64,000 bases of DNA. It comes from Candidatus Poribacteria bacterium (lineage in GTDB: Bacteria; Poribacteria; WGA-4E; PCPOR2b). Where the stretch lies: assembly GCA_022822005.1 (NCBI GenBank), contig JAJECO010000008.1, positions 1-64,000 of the forward strand. The letters are read 5' to 3'. Positions within the stretch are counted from its first letter, which is position 1. Each line of letters begins with the position of its first letter. The position numbers and the translations under genes are program-made. Under the pieces are notes generated by a model. It was given only the letters and a program-made list of their open reading frames with translations, had not been told where the DNA came from and made no database searches. Shown one piece after another: positions 25,824 through 35,138 of the stretch.

Positions 25824-26597
25824 CTATTCCGTTTTGTTTCCTTGATTTATAAATGAACTCAACAGATCTACGGGTATCGGGAAAACGAGTGTTGAGTTTT
25901 TCTCGGCTGCAACTTCAATTAGGGCTTGCAGGTAACGCAGCTGGATACCGATTGGATTTCTGCTTAAAGTGGTTGCGGCTTCCGTTAAGGCTTCGGACGA
26001 TTCCAATTCTCCCGTAGCGTGGGTGAATTTAGCCCGACGTTCCCGCTCGGCTTCTGCTTGTTTCGCCATCGCGCGTTGCATTTCTGCGGGCAGATCTACA
26101 TGCTTAATTTCCATGGAGATGACGCTGATGCCCCACGTTTCGCTGTTCCTTTGGATAATTTCTTCTAACTCTTCATTCAGTTTTTCGCGCTCGGATAAGA
26201 GGTCATCAAGTTCTGCGCTTCCAAGAACGCTTCGGAGCGTTGTTTGCGCTAACTGACTGATTGCGAACCCAAAATCTTCGACCTCGACCACTGCTTTTGC
26301 CGCCTCCACGATTCTGAAGGTTAAAACAGCGTTCACACTTACCGAGACGTTGTCCTTAGTAATTACGTCCTGCGGTGTCACGTCCTGTACGACAGTTCGA
26401 AGACTTACGCGCTGCATCCGCTCAATCCAGAAGGGTATGAGTAACACGAATCCGGGTCCCCTCGCCCCGGTCAAACGTCCCAACCGGAAGACAACTGCCC
26501 GTTCATATTCTTTGAGGATCCGCACAGAGGTCATTATCGCTATCACGAGAACAACCATCGCGATCCCCAGCTCGTTCATAAAGTTGATTTGCGGCAT
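25824..26597 (-). CDS. Slipin / stomatin-like SPFH-domain membrane protein
   Basis: 257 residues. One N-terminal membrane helix ([15 protein letters not shown]) precedes the SPFH domain with [44 protein letters not shown] split over two strands, and [14 protein letters not shown]. The later [15 protein letters not shown] is the coiled-coil helix. Slipins form ring oligomers organising membrane microdomains and are often beside NfeD proteases; none is seen here. AAGGAG precedes the ATG. Confidence 0.93.
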   Translation of the reverse strand: MPQINFMNELGIAMVVLVIAIMTSVRILKEYERAVVFRLGRLTGARGPGFVLLIPFWIERMQRVSLRTVVQDVTPQDVITKDNVSVSVNAVLTFRIVEAAKAVVEVEDFGFAISQLAQTTLRSVLGSAELDDLLSEREKLNEELEEIIQRNSETWGISVISMEIKHVDLPAEMQRAMAKQAEAERERRAKFTHATGELESSEALTEAATTLSRNPIGIQLRYLQALIEVAAEKNSTLVFPIPVDLLSSFINQGNKTE

Positions 26598-26649
26598 TTA
26601 CTTCTCCTTCTTTCTCTAATTTATTGAAAATAGTAAACCTAATTGAGTA

Positions 26650-27669
26650 TCAACCTTTTTCTTTGAGGTTCCTTGCATATATTGCCCACAGCACAAAACA
26701 GGTGGTTTGTAGATTTGCTGTCGGCTGTTTTAATTCGATAGGGGTTGCGCTGATGAAACTCCCGTCTTCCCCTTGCACATCCCTCAAATACCTCAGTGCG
26801 ACCTTATCCGCGTTTAACGGATCTTCCCCAATAACCAGAGCAAGAACCGCGTAGGCGGTAATTTCCGGATCGCTCGGTGCACCTTTCCACATACCAAATC
26901 CACCATCATCATTTTGCATCTGCTTAAGCCAAACAAGCTGCTCATCAATATCGTAGACGATTGATAAGCCCTGCAATACCCACGACGTAACAAACACACT
27001 TGATCGTATCCCGGGCCCCATTGACCATCCGCCATCGTAGTTGATGCGTTCGGCGAGCCAATCGGCAGCTTTAGGCACAGGGGAAAACCTCCGGTCAAAA
27101 TCCAGTTGTCCAAGCCCTGCAAGCACAGCGGCTGTGTAGAGTGGGTTGCTGGGTTCGCGTAAGTTACGCCCCCAGCTCCCGTTTTCTTTTTGCACTTCTC
27201 GTAGCCATTGGAGCGCATGAAACTGCTCATCCGGATTGGTTTCGGCTCGCTTTAGTGCAATGGTGGCAAAAATGGTATGAGCGGTATTTCCGTTCCAACT
27301 TCCGTCGTCTTTCTGATTCTGTAGTAAATAGGCAACCCCTCGACGTATAACACTTGAACCGGACCCCCATCCTTTTAGCATCAGCGCTTGCATCGCAAAC
27401 GCAGTAACCTCAGCATCGCTGTCTCCGCCCGGTGTAAGGGGCCATCCACCATCTTCGTTCTGATGCTTGACAACATACGATGCAGCCTGCTCAATGGTAT
27501 CATAGGGTGATTTCACTGCCATCCCCGCGGTTGTTTGTAGGCTCAGTGCAACCAGAAGTAGACAGATCCATAACTTAGAAAAAGTGTGCTGTTGAACAAT
27601 AGGAAAAGGGAAATTGGATGGGGGAGCGCAGGAACGCAGTTTTCTACTTTCCATGTTTCTTGGTCTCAA
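26650..27669 (-). CDS. Prenyltransferase/squalene-cyclase-fold repeat protein, exported
   Basis: 339 residues. A hydrophobic stretch (LWICLLLVALSLQTTAGMA) near residue 40 is a likely signal or anchor. The rest consists of alpha/alpha repeats with the QNEDGGW / QKDDGSW / QKENGSW / NYDGGW / QNDDGGF motifs of the terpene-cyclase/prenyltransferase toroid. No cyclase DxDD active site is evident, so a binding role is more likely. The TTG start has AGGAGG at six bases; an ATG five codons later is the alternative. Confidence 0.82.
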   Translation of the reverse strand: MRPRNMESRKLRSCAPPSNFPFPIVQQHTFSKLWICLLLVALSLQTTAGMAVKSPYDTIEQAASYVVKHQNEDGGWPLTPGGDSDAEVTAFAMQALMLKGWGSGSSVIRRGVAYLLQNQKDDGSWNGNTAHTIFATIALKRAETNPDEQFHALQWLREVQKENGSWGRNLREPSNPLYTAAVLAGLGQLDFDRRFSPVPKAADWLAERINYDGGWSMGPGIRSSVFVTSWVLQGLSIVYDIDEQLVWLKQMQNDDGGFGMWKGAPSDPEITAYAVLALVIGEDPLNADKVALRYLRDVQGEDGSFISATPIELKQPTANLQTTCFVLWAIYARNLKEKG

Positions 27670-27733
27670 TTTCTGCCTCCTTTCGGAGTAAGCGCATGAA
27701 GATTGCCGAGCAATTTACCGAGTACACCCTCGC

Positions 27734-28861
27734 CTAATTTGTGTGTGGTTCGACAACGACCTTATAGACACCCTCCTCCCCAAGCATCCGGATACCTTCC
27801 TCCAGGTGCGCTAAGGGAATATGATGCGTAATGAGATCTTTCAGGGGCACCTGGGTTCGCTCTAAGAAGTCGAGGGCGGTCTGGAATTGGATCTGTGGAT
27901 ATGCCCACACGCCACAGATGTCAAGGTCTTTATTGCAGATCTGGTGTGGACGCACATTGACGGAACCTGAATCGGTGTAGTGTCCCACTTCGATCACTTT
28001 GCCGCCGCGACGGACAAGGTCAATGGCTTCAGCGAAGACACCCGGTATTCCGGCGCATTCGATTGCGATGTCCGCGCCCGCTCCGCTTGTGAGCTCCTGA
28101 ACCTGCTCGAGGCGTTGCTCGAGAGAGGTATCACCAACGTTGATGGCAACGTCCGCTCCCATGTGTTGCGCCATATCTAAGCGACTGTCCACAATATCGG
28201 TAGCGATAATTGTGCCCGCGCCGGTGCTACGGAGTACGGCAATCACGAGGAGTCCAATGGGACCGCAACCAAGGACTACAACACTATCCCCGATGCCGTA
28301 ACCTGCCCCAACTTGTGGCACCCCCGGCGCATGTGCACGTTCTACCGCACGGGTTGCAACCGCAACTGGCTCGGTCAGGACGCGCAGCTCTTTAGGGACA
28401 CCCTCTGATACTTTAAACACCCAAGAGTTGCCGTGGATGTAGGTATATTCAGAAAACTCGCCGGTCAGATAGGGTGGGGTTTCACAGTTGCTAAACCCGT
28501 AGATGGTTCGACTCGTACAGAGGGTCGGACGGTGTGGAAACCGCAGACAATAGTAGCATTTCCCGCAGTTCTTTGAACCCGGGACCACGGTTACCGGATC
28601 TCCCTCTTTAATCGGTCCTCCCATCACATTCATCACCTGATTCGCATTTTTGCCAATTTCAGCAACAGTGCCGACAACTTCATGCCCCGGAATTACGGGG
28701 AAGTTCAGATTTGTATGACCGAGATACATGTGTTTGTCGCTACCACAAATTCCGACTTGGTCTACTTGAAGCAGGAGCGCATCATCGGCAGGAGTTGGTT
28801 TTTCAAATTCACGAATCTCGATTTGTCCTGGTTCTGGCATTACTGCAGCTTGTACTTGCAT
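27734..28861 (-). CDS. Zinc-dependent alcohol dehydrogenase (MDR family)
   Basis: 375 residues. The catalytic zinc region is GICGSDKHMYLGH and GHEVVG. The structural zinc loop is CGKCYYC...LC (four Cys). The NAD(P) fold has VVLGCGPIGLLVIAV and the cofactor-selecting Asp in ATDIVDSR. It resembles sorbitol/threonine dehydrogenase-type polyol dehydrogenases. AAGGAG precedes the ATG. The gene stands alone. Confidence 0.92.
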   Translation of the reverse strand: MQVQAAVMPEPGQIEIREFEKPTPADDALLLQVDQVGICGSDKHMYLGHTNLNFPVIPGHEVVGTVAEIGKNANQVMNVMGGPIKEGDPVTVVPGSKNCGKCYYCLRFPHRPTLCTSRTIYGFSNCETPPYLTGEFSEYTYIHGNSWVFKVSEGVPKELRVLTEPVAVATRAVERAHAPGVPQVGAGYGIGDSVVVLGCGPIGLLVIAVLRSTGAGTIIATDIVDSRLDMAQHMGADVAINVGDTSLEQRLEQVQELTSGAGADIAIECAGIPGVFAEAIDLVRRGGKVIEVGHYTDSGSVNVRPHQICNKDLDICGVWAYPQIQFQTALDFLERTQVPLKDLITHHIPLAHLEEGIRMLGEEGVYKVVVEPHTN

Positions 28862-29259
28862 TTTGAAAACTCCTTATGTTTATATTTGATGTATATTTGC
28901 TTTTTTTGATTTGGGTTCCAAATAATCTCAATTATTTCCAACGCAATGCGCATCGGGACTTAGCTATGAAGGGTAACCACAAGGGTTACCCCTACAGGAG
29001 TGGTCCCTGCACCCATGGGTCTTTTGAAATGGTCGAGGGGACCTCGTTCCTACGGCTATTCATCAATCGCGTGCAACACACATGTCGCCCCGCCGGGGCT
29101 TAGGAGAAAGGAAAAATGCCATCGGCTATATACATGCCGCCCCGCTGGGGCTAAAAACGCATTATCCTATTTTTTCGTCTTTCCACGCGTCTCTGGTGGT
29201 TAGGCAGAGTAACCACAAGGGTTACTCCTACAGGAATGACGCCCGCTACGTTTTCATTA
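28862..29259. other. Intergenic region with two REP-like palindromes and a repeated GGTTACC segment
   Basis: No gene. It holds REP-like copies (29078-29100, 29131-29152) and two copies of GTAACCACAAGGGTTAC (about 28972 and 29208), each followed by CCTACAGGA. Confidence 0.6.
29078..29152. repeat. Two REP-like palindromes
   Basis: ACATGTCGCCCCGCCGGGGCT and TACATGCCGCCCCGCTGGGG, the reverse orientation of the copy near 3.65 kb, in tandem. Confidence 0.7.
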
Positions 29260-29865
29260 TCACTTGATCTGTTTATCAATCCGATCAAAGGTTGCACGCG
29301 CCTCGTCCGCCGTCAATGGCGGAAGCGGATGCACCAAGTGAATACGACCTGTCCGGCCAATTAGCGCAACTGTAGGCGTCTCAAGCGGTATTCCATACTG
29401 GCGAGAGACTTCACCTTTCCAGTCCAAGAGGAAACTTGACAGATTAAATTCTTCGGCAGCGTCTTGGAATTCAGCCTTCATCTTGCCCCGCAGAAACAGA
29501 CGTGCGGAGAGAGGTAGGCTCGCTCCATTGGCGATAGGAAGAATCTGCAGCCGTTCATTATATCGCTCAACAAGAAGATTGAGCCAAGCTCCCCCACGAT
29601 CAACGCTATCCTTATCAAAACCGAATAGCAACACATTCTCCCCGCGGAATTTGCTCAACTGAATTTCTATGTCATTCTGGTCCTTGAGGGTAAAATCGGG
29701 GGCTATCATCCCGTACTCTGGAACGACAAGCGGTGAGGAGGCACAGGTCAGGAGAATGAGTGGGACACATAAAATCCCGCCGAGTGAAGCATAAGGCGCA
29801 AAACGTGAAGCATAGTGCGGAATTCGTAAAGCGTACGTAAAGTTGTTTGTCTTCCTCCGTCCCAT
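29260..29865 (-). CDS. Redoxin/peroxiredoxin-like lipoprotein, active cysteines missing
   Basis: 201 residues. A hydrophobic stretch ending LILLTCASS looks like a lipobox, with Cys about residue 41. It is followed by a thioredoxin-fold domain: APDFTLKDQNDIEIQLSKF, NVLLFGFDKDS where CxxC or a peroxidatic Cys would lie, then YGIPLETPTVALIGRTG. The redox Cys is replaced, so a non-catalytic role is likely. The N-terminal part before the lipobox (LRIPHYASRFAPYAS) derives from a dispersed repeat, and the true start may be downstream at a non-ATG codon. It lies 85 bases after the VWA gene, same strand. Confidence 0.7.
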   Translation of the reverse strand: MGRRKTNNFTYALRIPHYASRFAPYASLGGILCVPLILLTCASSPLVVPEYGMIAPDFTLKDQNDIEIQLSKFRGENVLLFGFDKDSVDRGGAWLNLLVERYNERLQILPIANGASLPLSARLFLRGKMKAEFQDAAEEFNLSSFLLDWKGEVSRQYGIPLETPTVALIGRTGRIHLVHPLPPLTADEARATFDRIDKQIK

Positions 29866-29950
29866 TCTGCCCTATCGACAATCATGGTTTATCTCTATGC
29901 AAATTAGCTCTCGATTGCCGCCCCTTCCTTTCCATCTATGATGGCTTGGT

Positions 29951-31105
29951 TTAATCTGTCCAGATCGGTGTCAATACTTTTGTCAACTGGACAAGGCTCT
30001 CCAGATTATGAGCGGGTAAGAAGTAGTCAACATACGGCAGCGCAGTGCGGATACCGCGACAGATTGGCTGATACCCTTCGCTGCCGAGTAGCGGATTCAA
30101 CCAGATTAACTTATACGCTTGGCGGTGGAGCACCTCCATCCCTTTCTGAAGGATATCGGCTTCGCCTCGATCCCAACCGTCGCTGATGAGAATGACGACG
30201 GTCCTGTAAGCAGAGAAAGAACGGCCAAACTCTCGGTTAAAGGCAACGATACTTTCTCCAATCCTCGTTCCCCCTGACCAATCAGGTACAACCTGCGCGA
30301 CTTCACGGAGTCCTTCTTCAAGTCCCTTGCGACGGAGCAGTCCGGTGATGTTAGTCAGTTCGGTACTGAAAACCGCTACCTCGACCTCTTCAAGCGCCTG
30401 TTGCATCCCGTAGATGAATTGAATCAGGAAGGTGGAATAGTAGTCCATCGATCCGCTGACATCACAGAGCAGTAAGATCTTGTTCTTTTTGATCTTTCGG
30501 CGTTTCCGGATTAATTTCAGCGGTTCTCCGCCGTAGGCGATGTTTTTACGCCAACTCTGTCGAAAGTCGATTGTCTTCCCTTTGGTGCTGGTTTTTTTCC
30601 GACGACTCAGCTTTGTTGCCAACAGTGGAACAAGTTTAGCGATAACCTCCTGCGCCTTTTGCATCTCCTCCGCCGTGAATTGACCGAAATCTTTCTGGGT
30701 CAAAACCTGCTCGGCACTATAAGCAACAGTGTCCTCCTCTCCTTCCTCACTATCGTCATCCATCTCCGTCCACTGATCCAAGTTCACCGTTGTTTCTTCG
30801 GCGTTCATTAGATCCTCAAGGGACATTGTCTGCTCTTCTTCCGTGTCAATCCCCATCTCCTGGGGATCGGGACGGGGATACCGCCAGAACCAGTCAAAAA
30901 GGGTATCAAATATCTCCCGATCCGACTCATTAGCGATCAGGTTCATCTTGGCGGCGTCGTAGAAGTCTTGTTGGCGTCCGATGTCGATTAATTCAACGCT
31001 TCGGCAGAAACTAATTTGATTCGTGGTGGTAACATTCACGCCCGTCTGTTTGAGCAACCGGCAGAAAGCGGTAATTTCTTTAAGGAGAGGTTGTTGATCT
31101 GTCAT
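29951..31105 (-). CDS. VWA-domain protein of the CoxE family
   Basis: 384 residues. The C-terminal half is a von Willebrand A domain with the metal-binding MIDAS motif CDVSGSM, later SGGTRIG and ILISDGWDRGE. The N-terminal half is acidic in the middle (EEGEEDT). CoxE-type proteins work with the MoxR ATPase CoxD in maturing molybdenum hydroxylases. It lies 65 bases downstream of the coxD-like gene with mocA before it, which supports that role. The ribosome-binding site is weak, so translational coupling is possible. Confidence 0.88.
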   Translation of the reverse strand: MTDQQPLLKEITAFCRLLKQTGVNVTTTNQISFCRSVELIDIGRQQDFYDAAKMNLIANESDREIFDTLFDWFWRYPRPDPQEMGIDTEEEQTMSLEDLMNAEETTVNLDQWTEMDDDSEEGEEDTVAYSAEQVLTQKDFGQFTAEEMQKAQEVIAKLVPLLATKLSRRKKTSTKGKTIDFRQSWRKNIAYGGEPLKLIRKRRKIKKNKILLLCDVSGSMDYYSTFLIQFIYGMQQALEEVEVAVFSTELTNITGLLRRKGLEEGLREVAQVVPDWSGGTRIGESIVAFNREFGRSFSAYRTVVILISDGWDRGEADILQKGMEVLHRQAYKLIWLNPLLGSEGYQPICRGIRTALPYVDYFLPAHNLESLVQLTKVLTPIWTD

Positions 31106-31170
31106 AGGTCAAGTCCAAATAAGATGTACTAAATCTGTAGGATAATCAGGAAATTTCTGTAAGCCTGATT

Positions 31171-32106
31171 CTATCCACGCATATAGCGCCAATCTGCCTT
31201 TTTGGCGTCAGTCACCTCGGAATCACTTTTGGCACCATCTACCATCTTGTCCAAGCCCACATCTCGGGCTCGTTGAATATCATCCTGATATTTGAAAATG
31301 CAACCGAGTGTTTCATCAACGATGTCGGGATCCAATCCGTCTTTACCCAATGCGATGAGGGCTAATCCCCAATCTAATGTCTCTGCGACTCCCGGTTTTT
31401 TGTAGTAATCGCCTTCTCTAAATACCCGCATCAGGCTACAAAGTTGCTGCGCAAGCATTTCGTCGATATCCGGCAGCTTGGCTTTAACGATTGCGAACTC
31501 CTTCTGCACCGATGGATAATCTATCCATTGGTAGAGGCATCGGCGTTTCAGGGCTTCGTGGATCTCCCGTGTACGGTTTGAGGTTAGCACCACATAAGGA
31601 ATATGTCTAGCGCGAATTGTTCCAATCTCCGGAATGGTAATCTGAAAATCTGACAGGATTTCGAGGAGGAACGCCTCAAACTCGCTATCACTCCGGTCTA
31701 CTTCATCTATGAGTAGCACGGGTGCCGCAGCACCATCAGTCTGAATGGCTTCAAGGAGGGGGCGTTTTAGCAGAAAATCTTCGCTGAAAATATCTGCACC
31801 GATCTGTTCTTTGTCCATCCCCCGCATTTCGTCAATGCGCAATTGGAGGAGCTGTTTCGTGTAATTCCACTCGTACAACGCACTGTTTACATCCAGCCCT
31901 TCGTAACATTGCAAACGGATTAGATTCCCACCGGTCGCGCTCGCCAAGACTTTTGCCACCTCTGTTTTACCGACACCGGGCTCACCTTCAAGAAAAATCG
32001 GTTTTTTCAGGTGATGGGCGAGGTAGATTGTTGTTGCCAGCGCACGATCGGCAATGTAATTCTGTTCCACAAATGTCTCTTGTACTTCTTCAATTGAACC
32101 AATCAT
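31171..32106 (-). CDS. MoxR-family AAA+ ATPase, CoxD-like
   Basis: 311 residues. Walker A GEPGVGKTE near residue 41, Walker B VLLIDEVDRSD near 130, sensor 1 VLTSNRTREIHEAL, and arginine-finger region RRCLYQWIDYPS. The sequence resembles CoxD, which remodels the active site of CO dehydrogenase-type enzymes. AAGGAT precedes the ATG. It is the middle gene of mocA-coxD-coxE. Confidence 0.92.
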   Translation of the reverse strand: MIGSIEEVQETFVEQNYIADRALATTIYLAHHLKKPIFLEGEPGVGKTEVAKVLASATGGNLIRLQCYEGLDVNSALYEWNYTKQLLQLRIDEMRGMDKEQIGADIFSEDFLLKRPLLEAIQTDGAAAPVLLIDEVDRSDSEFEAFLLEILSDFQITIPEIGTIRARHIPYVVLTSNRTREIHEALKRRCLYQWIDYPSVQKEFAIVKAKLPDIDEMLAQQLCSLMRVFREGDYYKKPGVAETLDWGLALIALGKDGLDPDIVDETLGCIFKYQDDIQRARDVGLDKMVDGAKSDSEVTDAKKADWRYMRG

Positions 32107-32149
32107 TTAATATCCTTTTACAGTTAGATTTTAATTGGCTGCCCTGTTT

Positions 32150-32770
32150 TCACGCAGACACGGATTTCTGTAGCGCTTCTTCGTAATCTTTCCGATAGTC
32201 AATGTCCGTCAAGACTCGGTCGGTATCAACAGTTACATAGTGAATGTCACCTGCGTATTTCTTGAAAAGCGATCGAACCCCACCGCTATCCTCATCCAGA
32301 CCGAGGATGTCATCGGCATAGCGTCGGTCAAAAATAACAGGGTGCCCGCGGCGATAGTTGTAACTTGGCACCGCAATTCCACCTGCTGATTGGACGTATG
32401 CGTCGATGACCATGTCCACCAGATCCGGCGTGATGAGGGGTAAGTCTACCAGTGTCATCGCAAACGCATCGGCGGACGCAGAGATTGATTCCACCCCGCG
32501 CTGTGCAGAGGTCAGCATACCTTCCTTATAATCGGGGTTGAATACGATTTTGACCGGTTTGTGCTGGATATGGGCTTGGATCTTCTCCGCCTCGTGTCCA
32601 ATGACGACGATAACCTCGTCCAACTTAGATCCGATCAGATTATCTATCACGGTCTCAATAATCGTGCTTTCACCAAAAGGAAGGAGTTGCTTGGGTTCAC
32701 CCATGCGGGAGGACAGTCCCGCGGCGAGGATGATGCCTGATATTTTGGGGATTGCTTGGGCAGGATTCAT
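32150..32770 (-). CDS. mocA: Molybdenum cofactor cytidylyltransferase-like (MocA) NTP transferase
   Basis: 206 residues. GIILAAGLSSRMGEPKQLLP is the nucleotide-binding signature; the central metal Asp lies in LVDLPLITPD and the product-side motif is RRGHPVIFDR. MocA joins CMP to molybdopterin for xanthine dehydrogenase/CODH-type enzymes. It is first in the cluster, 43 bases before coxD. No molybdenum hydroxylase subunits are in the window, so they must be encoded elsewhere. Confidence 0.88.
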   Translation of the reverse strand: MNPAQAIPKISGIILAAGLSSRMGEPKQLLPFGESTIIETVIDNLIGSKLDEVIVVIGHEAEKIQAHIQHKPVKIVFNPDYKEGMLTSAQRGVESISASADAFAMTLVDLPLITPDLVDMVIDAYVQSAGGIAVPSYNYRRGHPVIFDRRYADDILGLDEDSGGVRSLFKKYAGDIHYVTVDTDRVLTDIDYRKDYEEALQKSVSA

Positions 32771-33080
32771 TTTACGCCTAGATTTAGTTGCCCTTTATTA
32801 TAAGTTATAAGGCACACAATTACGTTGGGCACTTGATTGATTTGTGGATTGACAAGGGCAAGAGCATCAACCTGGTTATGGATTGCGCGTTACATTTCCA
32901 GTCAGCAGATCGTCTATTCTTTCCATAGCTCAGATGGAAATGATACACTCAAAAGTCGATTCCATCAAGTTTTATTTTTTGTATTGGTATCTCCGAAGCA
33001 GTGCTATAGATCAAACACAACCAGCGACCGTGCCACATTTCCCTAGCAAAACTTCGGATTAACGGCTGCGCGGGACTGAT
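32771..33080. other. Intergenic region, nothing recognised
   Basis: About 310 bases between two minus-strand genes. No gene, clear repeat or promoter seen. Confidence 0.5.
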
Positions 33081-34697
33081 TCAATCGAGCACACCGATCG
33101 TTGGTCCGAAGCTGTCTTGATATGCCTGTGCGTCCACCCGTGCGTCGATAAGCGTCGTTCGATCTGCGGCCATCGCCAGCTTCAACTCACTTTCGAACTG
33201 CTCAGGTGTGTTCACCGTGACTCCTTTTAGACCACATGCCGTGGCGATTCCAGCGAAATCGACGGCGTGGAAGTCCAGAGCGTACTCAGGCATGCTGCGC
33301 GATTTCTGTCGGGACTTCATGGTTCCGAGTGCTTGATCATTGATAATGATAAGTGGCACTGCGACACTGGTCCGCGCAAAGGTTTCCAGTTCACCCAGAC
33401 GCATCAACAAGCTCCCGTCTCCGCCGATCCCTACCGCGAGCATGTCAGGTTTCGCGAGCTTTGCACCGAAAATTGCGGGTAGCGTCAGCCCCATGGTTCG
33501 ACCGCCCGCCGTGCCCCAATAGGTGTTGGGGTCATCCACGCGCCAGAGATGTTCAAGCATGGCAATGTAAGCGCCGGTCTCCGAGAATAGGACACCATCC
33601 GCTGGTAGGACAGCACGGGTGATTTCGATAATGTCTTGGGCGGCGAATTGAGCGTTCGCAGGTCGCTTGAAATTTTGGAGAACTTTCTGGCGTATCCCCT
33701 GGATCTGGTCGTCGGAAAAGTCCGGTTGACTGTGCTCGGATAGCGCCTTGAGCGTTTCTTTAAGGTCTCCGTCCACCCGCACCTTCGGATTAGGAGAAAG
33801 TGTTTCATATTCCGGTCGGAGAGCGAGTTCACAGGTTGGCAGATCAACGTTCCACGGCGTATGCGTCATCATCCCGTCCGCTCCGATCAGGAGGACAACG
33901 TCTGCTTGGTCCATCACTTCGGTTTCGATGATGTTGGGACCGTAGTTGCCGGTAAGGACTCCCGCCCATCGAGGATGGGATTCGGGGAAAACACCGCGTG
34001 CATCCATGTTGACCAGTACTGCAGCGCCGATGTTTTCGACCAAGGTTTGCAGTTCTTGGGTAGCTCCTGCCCGTACGACATCCGTACCCGCGATAATGAC
34101 CGGCTGCGAGGCAGCTTGAATGAATTCGCGGGCGGCGGCGAGTTGTGCGCTGTCTGGCGGGGAGACGTTCAGTGAAGCTTTGACCGGCAGGGGATCGCCG
34201 CATTCAACCAATCCCATATCCGATGGGAGGTTTAAGAGAGCGGGACCGGGGCGTCCGTCTGTCGCTTGAAACACCGCCTCCTGAACAGAGGCTGCTGCTT
34301 CGGGGGCGGTTAAGGTGTCTTGATACTTCACTGCGGCACCGAATAGTTGGGTGTGGTCACAGTGCTGTACCATTTCTGTTTGGTCTACATGCGTGGGCGA
34401 CGATTCACTGAGGCAGACAACCGGCATCCGTTCAAAGTAGGCATTGGCAGCACCACCGGCGAGATTGCCTGCGCCAACGCCTTTCACTGACAGCGCCAAT
34501 CCCGCTGTGTTTTGCATTAGACCGTAGTAGGCGGCCATTATTGCGGCAGACGATTCGTGGGCAACACTGACAAAGCTAACGTCCAGCTGCCGTCCGGCTT
34601 CCATCATATCCAGCGGAGAGCCGCCTCCCGGAAGGCCAAAGAAGTGTTTTAGTCCCCGTCCTCTCGCTTCGGTGATAATCAGTTCTGCCAGTTTCAT
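33081..34697 (-). CDS. Thiamine-diphosphate enzyme (acetolactate synthase/benzoylformate decarboxylase type)
   Basis: 538 residues from an ATG with AGGAGA upstream; a start 13 codons earlier lacks a site. Order: pyrimidine domain with FGLPGGGSPLDMM and the ThDP-activating Glu in AHESSAA; central domain; PP domain with TAGGRTMGLTLPAIFGA and the Mg-ThDP motif GIGGDGSL...IINDQALG. It belongs to the family of 2-keto-acid decarboxylating or carboligating enzymes. The substrate is not readable. Monocistronic by spacing. Confidence 0.88.
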   Translation of the reverse strand: MKLAELIITEARGRGLKHFFGLPGGGSPLDMMEAGRQLDVSFVSVAHESSAAIMAAYYGLMQNTAGLALSVKGVGAGNLAGGAANAYFERMPVVCLSESSPTHVDQTEMVQHCDHTQLFGAAVKYQDTLTAPEAAASVQEAVFQATDGRPGPALLNLPSDMGLVECGDPLPVKASLNVSPPDSAQLAAAREFIQAASQPVIIAGTDVVRAGATQELQTLVENIGAAVLVNMDARGVFPESHPRWAGVLTGNYGPNIIETEVMDQADVVLLIGADGMMTHTPWNVDLPTCELALRPEYETLSPNPKVRVDGDLKETLKALSEHSQPDFSDDQIQGIRQKVLQNFKRPANAQFAAQDIIEITRAVLPADGVLFSETGAYIAMLEHLWRVDDPNTYWGTAGGRTMGLTLPAIFGAKLAKPDMLAVGIGGDGSLLMRLGELETFARTSVAVPLIIINDQALGTMKSRQKSRSMPEYALDFHAVDFAGIATACGLKGVTVNTPEQFESELKLAMAADRTTLIDARVDAQAYQDSFGPTIGVLD

Positions 34698-34736
34698 AGT
34701 GTTCTCCTGATGATTCCCTACATTTCGTTCACGCAA

Positions 34737-35138
34737 ACAGTTTGATAAAGGTTTTATGGATTGCTTGACGGCACGTCAGCCTTTATCGTCTATATCAGCG
34801 GTAGTGGATTTGTCAATCCACAACGAGCAGGACGATTAGCATTTATCTGACAGTGTACTAGCAATTTGGGTTATATTATGTCATAAGATGCAGGGTGAAT
34901 CCAGAAAAAACAGCCCGCGCTTTCATCTTGCAGACGGCTAATGACCTACGACTTATACAGTTGAAGGCTCAAGACCAATACTTAGGAAGGGGCGCGGTAT
35001 GCGGTAGTTACGGCATACGGCGCCCCGCAGGCGGGATTCAAAGCAATATGCTTACTGTTTTTGATTGAGAAAGTGATTGCTAAAACCGGACACTCGTGAT
35101 ATATTCTTCACCATAGGTTAGAAAGAACCTCACCATAC
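34737..35138. other. Intergenic region with R3 and R1 remnants
   Basis: No gene. It contains GTGGATTTGTCAATCCAC (34810-34830), CTAGCAATTTGGGTTATATT (34869), which is the R3 outer end, and ATATTCTTCACCATAGGTT (35099), an R1-like right end. Confidence 0.55.
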
